A stretch of DNA of 64,000 nt from Fragilariopsis cylindrus CCMP1102 (taxonomy: Eukaryota; Bacillariophyta; Bacillariophyceae; Bacillariales; Bacillariaceae), in contig FMBT01000458.1 in NCBI GenBank assembly GCA_900095095.1, positions 1-64,000 of the forward strand. Direction: 5' to 3'. Shown here in pieces: positions 1-10,977 of the stretch. The number at the start of each line of letters is the position of its first letter. Within the stretch, counting starts at the first letter, position 1. Below the pieces are notes generated by a model. That model worked only from the letters and a program-made list of their open reading frames with translations, was not told the origin of the DNA and ran no database searches. Position numbers and translations under genes: made by a program.

Positions 1-300
1 CAGTTATTTTGGATCCAATTTGGTACCTCTACCGTATCGGAACTTTCTGTTCTCTATGTGTTCTCTGTGTTCTTTGTGTTCTTTGTGTTCTCTTTGGGTT
101 CCTAACCCTAACCCTATACTTACAAATATTATATATCTCGTCTCATTCGACCAATACGACTCACGTTTGCTCTGTAACATTCACTTGTAAAAAGCGTACT
201 TTTCAAAAGCATTCACTTGTGAAAAGCGTACTTTTCAAAAGTATTCACTTGTGAAAAGCGTACTTTTCAAAAGTGATTCTGACTGATCCGTATTTTATCA
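1..300 (-). repeat. 3' LTR of the copia element (cut by window edge)
   Basis: Bases 1-300 match 7535-7834 without a difference. By comparison with the other copy, about 76 bases of this LTR lie outside the window. It ends in TATCA at 300, next to the purine tract. Inside it are a T/G-rich run of 9-base units (about 50-100), a telomere-like stretch (103-116) and three tandem 32-base units (179-274). Confidence 0.95.
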
Positions 301-311
301 CTCCCCATCAA
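301..311 (-). other. Polypurine tract of the copia element
   Basis: Read on the minus strand, GATGGGGAG directly precedes the TGATA start of the 3' LTR. This is the expected place and composition for the plus-strand primer site of an LTR element, and it supports the LTR boundary at 300. Confidence 0.8.
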
Positions 312-361
312 TGGACGATATATATATTTGGATTAATAGAGTATATCTACTCCCCATAATC

Positions 362-3300
362 CTATCCGTCATTGATCTTCTTTTCTTGAATTCTTTCGTC
401 CAAACACAATGGATCATCATTTTCATACAATGTCGCCGTGTTACCTTCATGGTGAAATATGGGTTTCAGGATACCGTTGTAGACTTCTCCATGTCCCCAG
501 TGCTTGCTCAAGACGTCCGAAATATTGTCTGCCGATGGAATATGTGTGAGTATAACATATCCAGCTGCCATCATGGATCTCACATAGTGGTAGTTCAGGA
601 TGTTATGCCGTGCATGAAGCTTGGAGTGAGGTACATTCGAACTATCAATCATTGATTCATTATCACCAAAAGCATAGCTCTTTACATTCAAAGGTACTCC
701 CAAATATCTCGCTGACATTCGATGGTCAACTATTTGTTCAAAACAGGTCTTTCCAGAACAATATTCCGATCCATATGTAGCAGTCTCAGGAGTCTTTTGC
801 TTCTTCGAAAACCAATCCATCGATGTTTGTTCCAGAAGTGAATACATCCCGTTACAGATTTTCCCGACAACACATCATGCATCAGGTTGGCATCGAAGTA
901 ATGCGACAACGTGACCCTCTTTCCCAATGGTTCGGGGGCATCAGTTGGAAGTTCCTCGTACTGTTTTCCGTACGGTGTATGGGTCCAGTCTTTTGCATCC
1001 TTATTATCAAAACTAGATAAGTCAGGTTCTTCAGTTCTGTATCTCAACTTGAAGTGTTTGAAGTTACAGGCGTACTCATAAATCCTCATCACTCTTTTGA
1101 GATGTCCAGATCTAGGTGCAGATCTGAAGCTTGACATGGTCATTACGTGTGTAAGCATATCCCATCTACCTATCGAGATTAGCCATTGAAGCGATCCTAT
1201 CATCGATTGGTATTTCTCAATGTCTTCTGTTTCTAGGAATTCAGAGGTATCCAATTCAGGGTGGTCTCCTTTCTCCAGAGGAGATTTGATCTTAGTGCTG
1301 GGTGCCTTTCCAAACCATCTGATGAAGTCTTCTCTGAGCTTTTCGATATATTTCTGTGGATCTTGGCATAGAACTCCATATTTGTCTCTTGTGAACCCGC
1401 ATCCTAAATGGTATTCTATAAGTTGTGATCCTTTCAGTTTGAATCCTATCGGTTTGCTTTGTAGAGCATCAAGGAATTTCTTCACATCCTCAATTACACA
1501 AGCGAGATCATCAACGTATGTAGCAACGTATTCCCAAAGTTGAAGTTTGTGGTTCTTCCTCATGTAAATTTCTGGTTCACATAATGATGGCTTGAATCCT
1601 AGAGATCTTAGTGCCTTATCAAGCACAAGCTTGAATGCTAGTCCACTGCTCTTCAATCCGTATAGCGCTTTGTAAATGATCAATAGATGTCCTTCTTTCT
1701 CCTTTCCAAACTCAGGCCCTGCCCGAATGCACACTTTTTCAGTTGTCTTTGCCTCTAAGTAAGCATTGCCGACATCAGTTTGCCATGCTGGAATTCCATT
1801 TAGTTCTGATAGGAATAGCACCATTCTTAGTCCTCGTAGTGATACCACACCGGCGTATACGCTTGTCAATGGAATGTCGGTCAAATGTCCGTCCGCAACC
1901 AGTCTTGCTTTGAATCTGCCATCGTGCTTTACAGCATATATCAAATGAACTCCTATCTTCTTGAAACTATTTGGTATCTTATCAGGGCTGAACAATCCTT
2001 TATCGGTAAATACCTGGTATAGATCCATCATTTGCATCTCGAGAAATGTGGCGTGTGCCCATTTGTTGTTACCATTTTCCATATCAAATTCCAATGCTTC
2101 GTCATAATCTCTGGGAATTTTATATCCAAATTGGTATTTCTGCGAAAGTCGATACGATCTCATCTTGGCTTGCTTGATGGTCCTTGCAATCAGGGTCTTT
2201 CGTTTTGCCATTCCTCTGAATTGTTTCCAACCTGTAATATTTAGGAGTCCTTGCTCTTGAGCATATTTTGCCACTAGGAATTTGTTTTCGGTGCTTCCTC
2301 TAATGAATTCAGATACAGGCTCGTGTGATGTTGTTCCACCCGTCCACAAAATCTTGATTTCTGCGGGTTTTCCTTTATCCTTTCTATGCCCAATAATCTT
2401 GTTGAAATGCCAAAGAGTGTCACTGTCTTCTTGTTCTTCAATCATATTCATTACCTCGTTGTATGTCATGATGTCTTCAAATTGATCTTCTTTGCATAAG
2501 ACCTTGAATTTGACAAGTGTCGGATCCTGTTTTGCAATGGCATCTTCCTCATGAATTGTGTCCAACACCTGTAAACGTTTTGTATTACCTAGATCATCAG
2601 GTGTTGATATAAATGTCCTTCCCTTGATGCTAACTGGATCGAATCTTGCTTCTTTCTCATTGTGCTCCCCTGTTTTCTTGTTGTCATCGTATGTACTCCC
2701 CAACCCTAGTGAATCATAAAATGAATCGGATATATCAATTGGTTGTCCGTTGGCCTTGGTGTGTGGTTTGCCAATTGGATTCATCGGATTGATGACAGGT
2801 CCAGTTCTGTTCTTGTTTGGAGCAATAATAGGAGATTCTTCAATCGGATCTGGTGAAGCTTCTGCTAGTATTCCCGGAGATACTTGTTCTTGGTTGGGTG
2901 ACATAGTGGGTGGCATCCATTTCTTGACACCCTTTGGTCGACCATCCAATTCCTCCCCATAAGTCTGTCCGGGTATACCAAAATTACCATTGTCTGGACC
3001 TTTTATAAACTCTTTAAAAGGTTTTCCATCATCAACAAGCGGGTTCGCACGAAGGTTGCGAGTCTTAGGATCAAGGGCTGTGCGAATTTCGGCGCGTTGT
3101 ATAATCTTCTGAGTATCAGATGTGAGAATGTGGAAAGTCATGGCATGGCCATAGTTTTTCCGCAATTCCCATGAAGTTTCCCATGAGTTCTTCTGTGTCA
3201 CCAAACGAATTGTCAATTTTCTTGTAATAAATAGGCTCGTTGAAGAAGAACTGAATAATGGGGCTGATATCTCCAACTTGTCCGGTAGCAAGGAAATATG

Positions 3301-4783
3301 GGTTTCGGTTGCCGAGATTAGGGTCACATGTGAGGTTCAAAATGAATATAACATATGTCAGGGCAAAGAACCAAGTGTTGGCGTCAGCGTCGGTACGATC
3401 CATGAGGCGATTGGTGAGGCTTTTAACCGTTTGCCATCTTCGTTCACATCCGTTTTGATGTTGCTTGTGTGCTTCGGTTTGCCACCATGGAATATACATG
3501 TCACGAAGGTAGTTTCTGACGGAAGTACTCGATTGGTTACCTGCATGATCTGACAGTAGGCGTTTAGGACACCCCCATTGACAAACGAAATCTTGAAGTG
3601 CTGCGAGAAAACCAACGGTAGACTTGGTCTTGCCGATAGGGGAACGCATCAAATATGCAGCTCCGATCCTAGAAAGAGCTCCAAAGAAAACTTGTGCCGA
3701 TGTTTGTCCTCCATCTACCGAAGGTGTCTCGGAGAATATAGCATCAGTCATCACGTCATCGTTCAGTCGGAATGCATTCATAGCAGGACTTGGAGACTTG
3801 TATCTTCGTTGAAGCCGAGTTGATGCAGGCATTCTTCCATATTGAGTTGTATTATTGAACGTAAGTTTAATAATATCGATGGGAAGGAATGCAAAGTAAG
3901 GCTGGAATGCTTCATAGTCAATGTCGCTTGGTTTGTGAGTTCTTGGGAGTCCATTCTTGAGCACTATTGCAATGTCAGGATCAATAGATGTTTCAAATAT
4001 ACCATATGCAACTTTGTTTCGAAATGCATTTGTAACACATCGAAGAGTTGCAGCATCAAAGAAATCATTGATTGGAGGAAATTCTGGTGCGGTGTATAAA
4101 TGTTCAATGCAGCCGTTATCAGATTTGTCAGTTTCCATTGGTTGTTGAATTGCATTTTGCATAATGTCCATGGTTTCTGACTGATCAAAAGAAACACACC
4201 CGTTGTTGTTGCTGATGCTTGACGTATCATCCATAATATTGAAACGATCATCCACACAAGCAATGTGTGAGTTGACAGCAATATCCATGAGTTCACCTCG
4301 TACATTATAGGTGTTGCCTCGAGGTAGTAAATCAGAAACGAAAGGAGTGTCAATGAGGCCTTTGCTTTCGTCAAATGTTGAGTCTGCAATCATCGGATTC
4401 CATTCTTGATCTGAGGTCATGATCACATGGTCCAAAGTTTCCCACTCTTGGTCAGTATATGGTCGTTGCTCTAAGTAAGGCAGACCCGCCTGTATACTTA
4501 ATGGGAATACATATCCCTCTAACGTAGTAATACGTTGAGTTCCTTCGAATGCAATTGCTTTGTCATCGACTGTAGCACCATAATCTTCCAATTGAATACA
4601 AGAGTGTATTGTTTGGTTTCTTCCTGTGAAAGCATATTCATTGAATATACCAATAACAGGTTTGGAGTTCAAAGGGAAAAGAACGGCTCCGCATGTACCT
4701 ACTTTGATATTGTTGATTTGATGAGCATCAACTCCAGCAATATGTACATGTCGCGGTGGTTCTGGTCCCTCAATCCATCTCAT
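362..4783 (-). pseudogene. Copia pol region: protease/integrase, RT, RNase H
   Basis: The protease and integrase part lies roughly at 3.1-4.8 kb, reverse transcriptase roughly at 1.2-2.6 kb and RNase H at the low-coordinate end. The order integrase before RT is diagnostic of Ty1/copia. Visible marks are a YVDD box with typical copia flanks in the RT and an integrase core with the surroundings seen in diatom copia elements. The region is not one continuous frame; it has about two or three breaks, so this copy probably does not make a full polyprotein. Confidence 0.85.
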
Positions 4784-4962
4784 ACCTGCGCCGGCAACAC
4801 CTCCGTTAGCTCCGCGATCTGCTAAGGAACATCCATGTTTGATTTTGCTGCTTTTGGCCTTGTCAACATTGTAAATCGCATTGTCTTGTGTTTCTTCGAG
4901 TATTTCTTGATCATACCAACAGTGAAAGTCTGCTTTCCTAGTTTTGCATCCAATTTCAGGTG

Positions 4963-6987
4963 TCAGATAACCGGCATAAGATCCGTCGTCTTCAACTTGA
5001 CTGATCGAGGCTTGTCTGATAACAATCGCGATGCAGAGGCTGGAGAAATAGTAGACCGTATTGGAATCTTTCTTGTAGTCAGGTTCTGTTTTGCAGCACT
5101 TGCATTGATGATTCGATGTTGTTTGATAACATAAGTGTCTTCGTCCGGCGGTGAAGTACTGTCTTGGGTTGCTGTTCTTAGTTGGATCCTAGTACCAGAC
5201 TCTAATCCATACCAATGCTTCTTTTCTTCAGGGGTCATCTTATCCCAAAGCCATTTCGGTACAGAACCACTAGTAAATTTATGTCCTGGTCTGTCGCTGT
5301 TACCTCTTCCTCGACCTCCGTAATTAGATCTGCCGGCGCCATTGCTTCGACCCGTGGGACTTCGTCCAGCGTTGTTGAAGTTGATTCTCAAGAGGTTGGT
5401 ATGGTATATATCAATTTCTCGAGAGATATCGTCTTCATTACGGCAATCGGTTTGAGTGCATATCATTTCACCAGTTCCTTCAAGTGGTTGAGTATACCCT
5501 TGCTCAACAAGGGAGTCAACCGAATAATCTTCATATTCTTGATGTGATTGGTGTGTACTATACGTACGAGTTGTTCGATTTGCTTTGTATTCTTGTTGAT
5601 TGTTTGTCGATAAGAACAGGTCGATCTGTTCCTCGGACATGTCAGGGCATTGCTGTGTCATGAGGACCTTGAACTTGTTAGACTTGGTTTTAGGCGTTGA
5701 GCTGTCATCTTCAGCGTCGTGGAGTTTTGCTTGTGACATTATAAACTCAAATAGTTTAGTTCCAGTCATCTTGTTTCCTGTTGCTGTTGCTTGAACTGCC
5801 ATTGCGCTGTAGGTTGCTTTCATCGAATCGTCTTGGATAAAAGCATGTTTCAGTGCTATTGCCTGCTGTCCAATGGATAGTAATTCCGTATCATCTGCGA
5901 GATCGTTATAATTTCGTACTTTTTCGAAGAATTTGGTACAATATGCTTCTCTTGAACCTGATGCTTCGGAGAAATCCATTTTGTTGATCTCTTTCCATAT
6001 TGTATCGGCGACAATTGCTTTGGCATCCGAATCGGTATAATGACGTTTGAGCGCAAACCATACTTCGCGGGCATCTTTGTCCTTGAGGTTTCTCTTGATA
6101 ATATATTGTCCCATGTTGGTCTGCAGGACTCTAGTAAAAACAGCCCACATAAAGACTTGTTTTTCTTTCCAAAGTTGTTGATCAGATGTATCAATGATAT
6201 TCTTGGGATTGAAGTTCTCATCCAAAACATCAGAAACGTGATGTGTTTGAATCGTAGCATGAAATTTGATGAGCCACTGAGGATATTGTGAATCTTTATT
6301 CAAGATCTCGTAATCCGACGGGTTTCGTTTTCTCTTCAACCATTCTTTGAGAACTTGTTCTTTGTCCTTCGATGTTACTGGTGCGCTTGCGATCACCGCT
6401 TCTCTTCCTTGTGGTGTTCTTCTGAATGCCTTGAATTCGGTCTTGTCGAAGTTGTCAATATCCGACCAGTCGTCGCTATTATCTCTCTTCGTATCCATGT
6501 ATCGAATGAATTGGCGTAGGCATGCTAATCCGTTGAGATTAGTAGGTTTTTCCGCTTCCGTTGTTGTTCTCCTATCCTTATGTGGTGGCCACCACATTAG
6601 GGTTTCTACTTGAGAGTGGTCCAAATGTTCAAGATCTTCCCAATCTTGAAATCCGGAATCAAAGAGGGCCTGTGGAATTTGTGAATCAATCCTAAGATTC
6701 ATCACCGATTCGATTGCTGTGATGAAATCTGGATCTGTAATAACTGCGTTGTCTCGATCCGTTTTCATCCTTGTAACCTCTGTGAGTCGGGATGCCTCAG
6801 CTGCCGCTGCTGTATCCGACATCGTAGTAGATACGTCTTCGTTGTCTTCGTTAAGAGATTCTTCTTCTTCGGTTCCAAAATTTATTGTTTCTCCAATAAG
6901 TTTGTCTTCCAGTTCCTCTCTTACTTCCGTTCTTATTCTTCTTCTCCTTCCTACTCTTTCTGCTATGGATTCGTCTTCCGTATCCAT
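4963..6987 (-). CDS. Copia Gag, about 674 residues
   Basis: A continuous frame starts with a Met after the element leader, about 470 bases inside the 5' LTR. The N-terminal part is acidic and the middle is a helical capsid-like region of the type found in copia Gag proteins. Near the C-terminus is a Gly/Arg/Asn-rich stretch, which may bind RNA; I do not see a standard CCHC zinc knuckle. The frame looks whole. Position next to the 5' LTR and ahead of pol fits Gag. Confidence 0.8.
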   Translation of the reverse strand: MDTEDESIAERVGRRRRIRTEVREELEDKLIGETINFGTEEEESLNEDNEDVSTTMSDTAAAAEASRLTEVTRMKTDRDNAVITDPDFITAIESVMNLRIDSQIPQALFDSGFQDWEDLEHLDHSQVETLMWWPPHKDRRTTTEAEKPTNLNGLACLRQFIRYMDTKRDNSDDWSDIDNFDKTEFKAFRRTPQGREAVIASAPVTSKDKEQVLKEWLKRKRNPSDYEILNKDSQYPQWLIKFHATIQTHHVSDVLDENFNPKNIIDTSDQQLWKEKQVFMWAVFTRVLQTNMGQYIIKRNLKDKDAREVWFALKRHYTDSDAKAIVADTIWKEINKMDFSEASGSREAYCTKFFEKVRNYNDLADDTELLSIGQQAIALKHAFIQDDSMKATYSAMAVQATATGNKMTGTKLFEFIMSQAKLHDAEDDSSTPKTKSNKFKVLMTQQCPDMSEEQIDLFLSTNNQQEYKANRTTRTYSTHQSHQEYEDYSVDSLVEQGYTQPLEGTGEMICTQTDCRNEDDISREIDIYHTNLLRINFNNAGRSPTGRSNGAGRSNYGGRGRGNSDRPGHKFTSGSVPKWLWDKMTPEEKKHWYGLESGTRIQLRTATQDSTSPPDEDTYVIKQHRIINASAAKQNLTTRKIPIRSTISPASASRLLSDKPRSVKLKTTDLMPVI

Positions 6988-7458
6988 GTATCACTCCCTG
7001 CTGGTGTGATATCAACGGGCTATTGCTCTATATATAGTCTGTAGAGTCTTATCGTTGATTTGTTTCTATTCTTGTAGATCGGTTTCCTTCGACCGTCTTT
7101 TCTTTATTCCTTATTCGTCTTCCTATTAGGAAGAACTAGTCTCTTCTATTGAAGATACCGAACTAAGATCCGCCGCAAGTTCTGAGAGTACTTGCGACTG
7201 TTAATCTGATAAATCTTTCGCAGTCCTGGCGAAAGGTATACTTTTAGATGAGGGGATCAGTTCGAAATATCTATGTGAATTACTAATAGAGGATACTAAA
7301 GGAGGAATAGACTGGAACCCTAATCCTCTTCCGAAGATGACCTACTTCCGTAATAGCCTATAGGGTGTACACACTAATCGTTCATAGACTAGTACTGACT
7401 TATTATTTCCGTATATATATTCTTTACTAATTAGTTTCTTGTTACGTATGGGAACAAC
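6988..7458 (-). other. Copia untranslated leader between 5' LTR and Gag
   Basis: About 470 bases without a long frame lie between Gag and the 5' LTR. I could not match the bases next to the LTR to a standard full-length tRNA primer site; only a weak resemblance to the TATCAG part of an initiator-Met primer site overlaps the LTR end. Confidence 0.6.
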
Positions 7459-7834
7459 TGATACATCAAGGAGCTTGCTGTTGCTGGGTGAATACTATCT
7501 CTTATAAATACTGTTAGCGCTCCTTTCACTTGTTCAGTTATTTTGGATCCAATTTGGTACCTCTACCGTATCGGAACTTTCTGTTCTCTATGTGTTCTCT
7601 GTGTTCTTTGTGTTCTTTGTGTTCTCTTTGGGTTCCTAACCCTAACCCTATACTTACAAATATTATATATCTCGTCTCATTCGACCAATACGACTCACGT
7701 TTGCTCTGTAACATTCACTTGTAAAAAGCGTACTTTTCAAAAGCATTCACTTGTGAAAAGCGTACTTTTCAAAAGTATTCACTTGTGAAAAGCGTACTTT
7801 TCAAAAGTGATTCTGACTGATCCGTATTTTATCA
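7459..7834 (-). repeat. 5' LTR of the copia element, 376 bp
   Basis: The start is set at 7459 because TGATA there mirrors TATCA at 7830-7834, the usual TG...CA form with a 5-base inverted repeat. The 7535-7834 part is identical to the left LTR. The inner boundary has not been checked against the other copy, because the matching part of that LTR lies before the window, so it could move by a few bases. Being the 5' LTR, it should carry the element's promoter. Confidence 0.85.
7713..7808. promoter_or_regulatory. Three tandem 32-bp units inside the copia LTR
   Basis: Three head-to-tail 32-base units start at 7713, 7745 and 7777, with the same array at 179-274 in the other LTR. Units two and three are identical; unit one differs at two positions. 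Each contains CTTGTGAAAAGCG and the near-palindrome ACTTTTCAAAAGT. Tandem repeats in LTRs often act as enhancers or stress-response sites in this family. That role is inferred here from position and repetition only. Confidence 0.6.
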
Positions 7835-8090
7835 TTTCCTGCACGCTACTTTTCCTTCTGATGTTTGTTGTTCTGATCAATACCTTTCGCATAGGCCCAA
7901 CAATCAAAAACAAAAACAGCGCGTACTGAATTCACAACAACAACAACAACAACAGGATGATCATTGGTGGTAGATATGATAGAATATACAAATTCATTCA
8001 ATTAGTACATTATATAGCTATAGCTAGCTATTAATAGTTGGAGTGGAAGTCGTTACACTAGACTAGTATCGTATTATTCAATATTAGATA
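7835..8090. other. Spacer right of the copia element
   Basis: AT-rich sequence with an AAC trinucleotide run at about 7935-7952. No gene is seen. The first bases (TTTCC) would be one arm of the copia target-site duplication, but the other arm is outside the window. Confidence 0.5.
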
Positions 8091-8804
8091 TTTTATAAAT
8101 ATTTTGCGGTCAAGATATCATATCATACCATACCATACCATACTATCTCTCTAGTCCTCTTGAAGAAGAACAGAACAGAAGAGTTCCATGCCTTCTTTCA
8201 AGCTATCATACCAATCATACAGGAAATTTGGACAGACAGATGCATCGATCGCAACACACCAGTTCTGGGAGGTATAATAGTAGCAGAATATGATTCACTC
8301 ACCAAGAAAGTCAACCATCTATATACACTGAAAGAAATGGTACTTCCAGAAGATGAATTAAAGATATATAATGAACCACTCCCAACAAGACTAGCAGATA
8401 CAAACCAACAACTGAAAGAGTGGATAAACAGATGGAGACAAGTCATTGATCACAGTATGAAACGAGTAAAAGAACTTGCTAAAGAAAACAACAAACCAAT
8501 ATGGAGACACTTCACTGCAAACAAGCCAGCAAAGACTACAGTGTCAAGGAAAACAAACAAAGGAAAGCAAGCAACGCTGAAGAAAATGCATAATAATCCA
8601 CTCACCAATGTGTTCAAACGACTGAAAAAGAAAAGATCATCAAGCAGAGTTATACAGGCAACAAAAACAAGGTACAAAATGAATAATATAATATCGAAAA
8701 TGTACATGAAAATGGGAAAAAAGAGATCTACAAGTAGAGCAAAGACAGTAATGGAAGTAGAGCCACAAATGATTGATGACAGATTCGGGGATGTACCAAA
8801 GTAA
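8091..8804 (+). pseudogene. Probable C-terminal relic of a retroelement reverse transcriptase
   Basis: A frame of about 214 residues from 8160 to a stop at 8804 has no good starting ATG and stays open upstream to about 8091, as expected for a 5'-truncated gene. It has a W-x-x-R-C pattern (EIWTDRC) followed by charged helices with regularly placed Trp residues, which recalls the C-terminal tail of LINE-like and related reverse transcriptases. The last 100 residues are strongly basic (KKKRSSSR, KKRSTSR). No catalytic RT motif is in range, so the assignment rests on tail resemblance only. The alternative is an unrelated small basic protein. Confidence 0.35.
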
Positions 8805-8931
8805 ACACAATTAATATAGAATAATAGGCGGGTAGATTGTTGACTTTTCATCTTTCTAAGAAGTCGAGGAGCAAAGCTGCAGCTTTTAAATAACAAGTTA
8901 TATATCTCTCAAGTCCTATTATAATATTATA

Positions 8932-9933
8932 CTACAGTATTGAATGTTTAATTGATTTCTCTGTTGTGTCGTAATTGCTGGAGAATAAGTTATATTCGAA
9001 TGACGATGATGTAGTCTCGGTCCTGTCGTTTGTAGTACTACCAGTGGTTGTAGCGATTCTTGATCTTGGTGGATCATTGTGATAATTTGTGTTGTTGTTA
9101 TTGTTATTGCTATTCATAGTAGTGTAGATACCGGTACCACCGGCTGTAGGTCTAGTAGTATTTGTTGTTGTTGTACTATTATATATTGGTAAAATAGATT
9201 GTGATAACTGCGCATCATGTATCTGCTGCTGATGTTGCTGCTGCTCTTCATTGTCACTATCATTGTCATCCTTATTGTTTTCTAGAAAATGTACTTTAAT
9301 ATAATATCTATCTAAACGTCTTCTTCTTCTTCCTAATTCGATCCATTGTATATCAACTTCATAACGAATTCTACTATTACTATTACTATTTGCTGTTTCT
9401 TCACTATATTGGTCACAAACTATACGAACTTCCTCCATAACCTTATGAAGGAATTCTGTTTCGAAATAATTATCAAGGATTGTTATTTTTGATAGTGCGC
9501 ATATCATCCAGAATAAAAATGGTAAAAATGTCCACCCACCAATTGTATTAAAAATATTTGTATTGAACCATTCTGTATCCATGGAAAAAAGAATTATAAC
9601 AGATAAAAAGAAGTTGACATGAAATGTCCACCACCAAACTACACCAATTCTTACATAATATTTCTTATGTACTGTTAACGGTATTAAAACATTATCAACA
9701 GAATTGCAAAAATGATCCCAATTGTATGGAATACTAGTAGTTACTTGATTTCGGCTTGTTGTTTTTGTTTCTGCTGCTGTTGTTAAGAACCAATCAGGTT
9801 GTCGATCTATTCTAACTTCTTCGTCCGAATCAGATAAGAACAATTCATTATCAATTGTATAATGACCAAGAATTTCAACTCTTCGTGTTTCAGTGCCCGG
9901 TGGCAATGGCGGTTTACTCGACGTTGCTCCCAT
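8932..9933 (-). CDS. Possible N-myristoylated protein with two membrane helices, unknown function
   Basis: 333 residues, single exon. The start MGATSS fits the N-myristoylation pattern (Met-Gly, Ser/Thr at position 6), which suggests anchoring of the N-terminus to a cytosolic membrane face. Two hydrophobic segments lie at about residues 97-118 and 128-150, followed by a charged region with RRRRR and then a long Gln/Asn/Thr/Ser low-complexity tail. I recognise no domain. The start codon at 9933 lies about 110 bases from a pentanucleotide repeat block (10091-10205), which therefore sits in its 5' region. Confidence is good for a gene and low for any role. Confidence 0.65.
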   Translation of the reverse strand: MGATSSKPPLPPGTETRRVEILGHYTIDNELFLSDSDEEVRIDRQPDWFLTTAAETKTTSRNQVTTSIPYNWDHFCNSVDNVLIPLTVHKKYYVRIGVVWWWTFHVNFFLSVIILFSMDTEWFNTNIFNTIGGWTFLPFLFWMICALSKITILDNYFETEFLHKVMEEVRIVCDQYSEETANSNSNSRIRYEVDIQWIELGRRRRRLDRYYIKVHFLENNKDDNDSDNEEQQQHQQQIHDAQLSQSILPIYNSTTTTNTTRPTAGGTGIYTTMNSNNNNNNTNYHNDPPRSRIATTTGSTTNDRTETTSSSFEYNLFSSNYDTTEKSIKHSIL

Positions 9934-10090
9934 TTCTTTATCTTTGTATTTGTATCTGTATTTGCTATGATATTGATATGATATATGACAATCTCTTGCT
10001 AGCAGCAGCAGTAGTAGTAGTAGTCTTTTTCAGTTACGACTCTTCTATGAGATTCGATTCGATTCGTTTCGTTTCGTTTCATTTTGTTTT

Positions 10091-10205
10091 AATTCAATTC
10101 AATTCAATTCAATTCAATTCAATTCAATTCAATTCAATTCAATTCGATTCGATTCGATTCGATTCGATTCGATTCGATTCGATTCGATTCGATTCGATTC
10201 GATTC
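10091..10205. repeat. Two-block pentanucleotide satellite: (AATTC)11 then (GATTC)12
   Basis: Eleven AATTC units run from 10091 to 10145 and then switch to twelve GATTC units from 10146 to 10205, with no interruption in the 5-base phase. Imperfect GATTC/GTTTC units precede it from about 10053. The one-base difference between blocks suggests a point change that spread by slippage. Confidence 0.95.
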
Positions 10206-10977
10206 AATACAATTCATCATCGGCGTACCAGCTGAAATCCTCCTTGTTCAGCACTGCATAAATAAGAATAGGCTGATACTGTAATTACTGATGGCTGCTT
10301 TTTCTTGCTTATTCAAACAGCTCCTTTTGCTACCGCTCTCCGCTTTCCGCTTCTTCCGCTTTTTACTGTTTGTTGTTCGTTGAAGTTGTGTCGTCTTTTC
10401 AAGCAAAAAAAATAACGGTTGAAGAATGACACCATCATCGCGCTTAGTATTCTCAAGCAAAAAAAGAGGGGTGTGATCAAAAATAAGATTTTTTTGCTTT
10501 TTCTTTTGTTGTGTCTGTGTCACTACCCCCCCCCCCCCTTTTCTTTTAAATTTAGTTCTGTATGTATCTATCTTTGATTGGCTTGACCCCCCCCCCCTAC
10601 TTGTTCTCTCCCCAGTCACTTTAAATATTATGATGAAGGAAAAATAGAAACAAATGTCTGCTTATACACCACAAACAACATTACATTATATAGTAACAAA
10701 CAGAGCAGGCAAAGGTCTATTCTTCATTGGGTGTATCCATTCAGTTGCTTATCAAGCACAATCAAACACCTAACTGGAAATAACATTATTAACTTGTAGT
10801 TCAGTAATTTAATAGTTCTGCTGTAATTTGAATTGGAACTGAAGGAAAAAGTAAAATATTCCAGTAAACTATCAGAATACACTAAAAATGCCTTTCGATA
10901 CCTAAAAGAAAGATTATGCTATTTTGTCTTGAGAAATTTAAAGAATACGAATTGTTAAATGGGACAGTTTTTCTTTT
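10206..10977. other. Intergenic stretch with two poly-C runs
   Basis: No convincing gene. It holds a run of 13 C (10526-10538), a run of 11 C (10587-10597), and AT-rich sequence after that. A minus-strand frame of 123 residues here is composed of homopolymer translation and is not supported. Confidence 0.6.

Larger units (their letters stand above)
1..7834 (-). mobile_element. Ty1/copia LTR retrotransposon, nearly complete
   Basis: A copia-type element lies on the minus strand. It has matching LTRs at both ends, a Gag region next to the right-hand (5') LTR and a pol region in copia order: protease and integrase, then reverse transcriptase, then RNase H. The RT carries the YVDD box and the integrase region resembles diatom CoDi elements. 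The LTR ends form a short inverted repeat (TGATA / TATCA), and a purine tract adjoins the left LTR. The left LTR is cut by the window start, so the target-site duplication cannot be checked. The 300 bases of LTR that can be compared are identical, so the insertion is very young. Gag looks whole; pol is spread over several frames with about two or three breaks, so this copy looks defective although recent. Confidence 0.95.

Noticed and set aside
179-274. 32-base repeats as a CRISPR array
   Set aside because: Units are directly adjacent with no spacers, lie in an LTR and sit in a eukaryotic genome.
10248-10619. 123-residue minus-strand frame
   Set aside because: Built largely from poly-C and poly-A runs; no domain and no good context.
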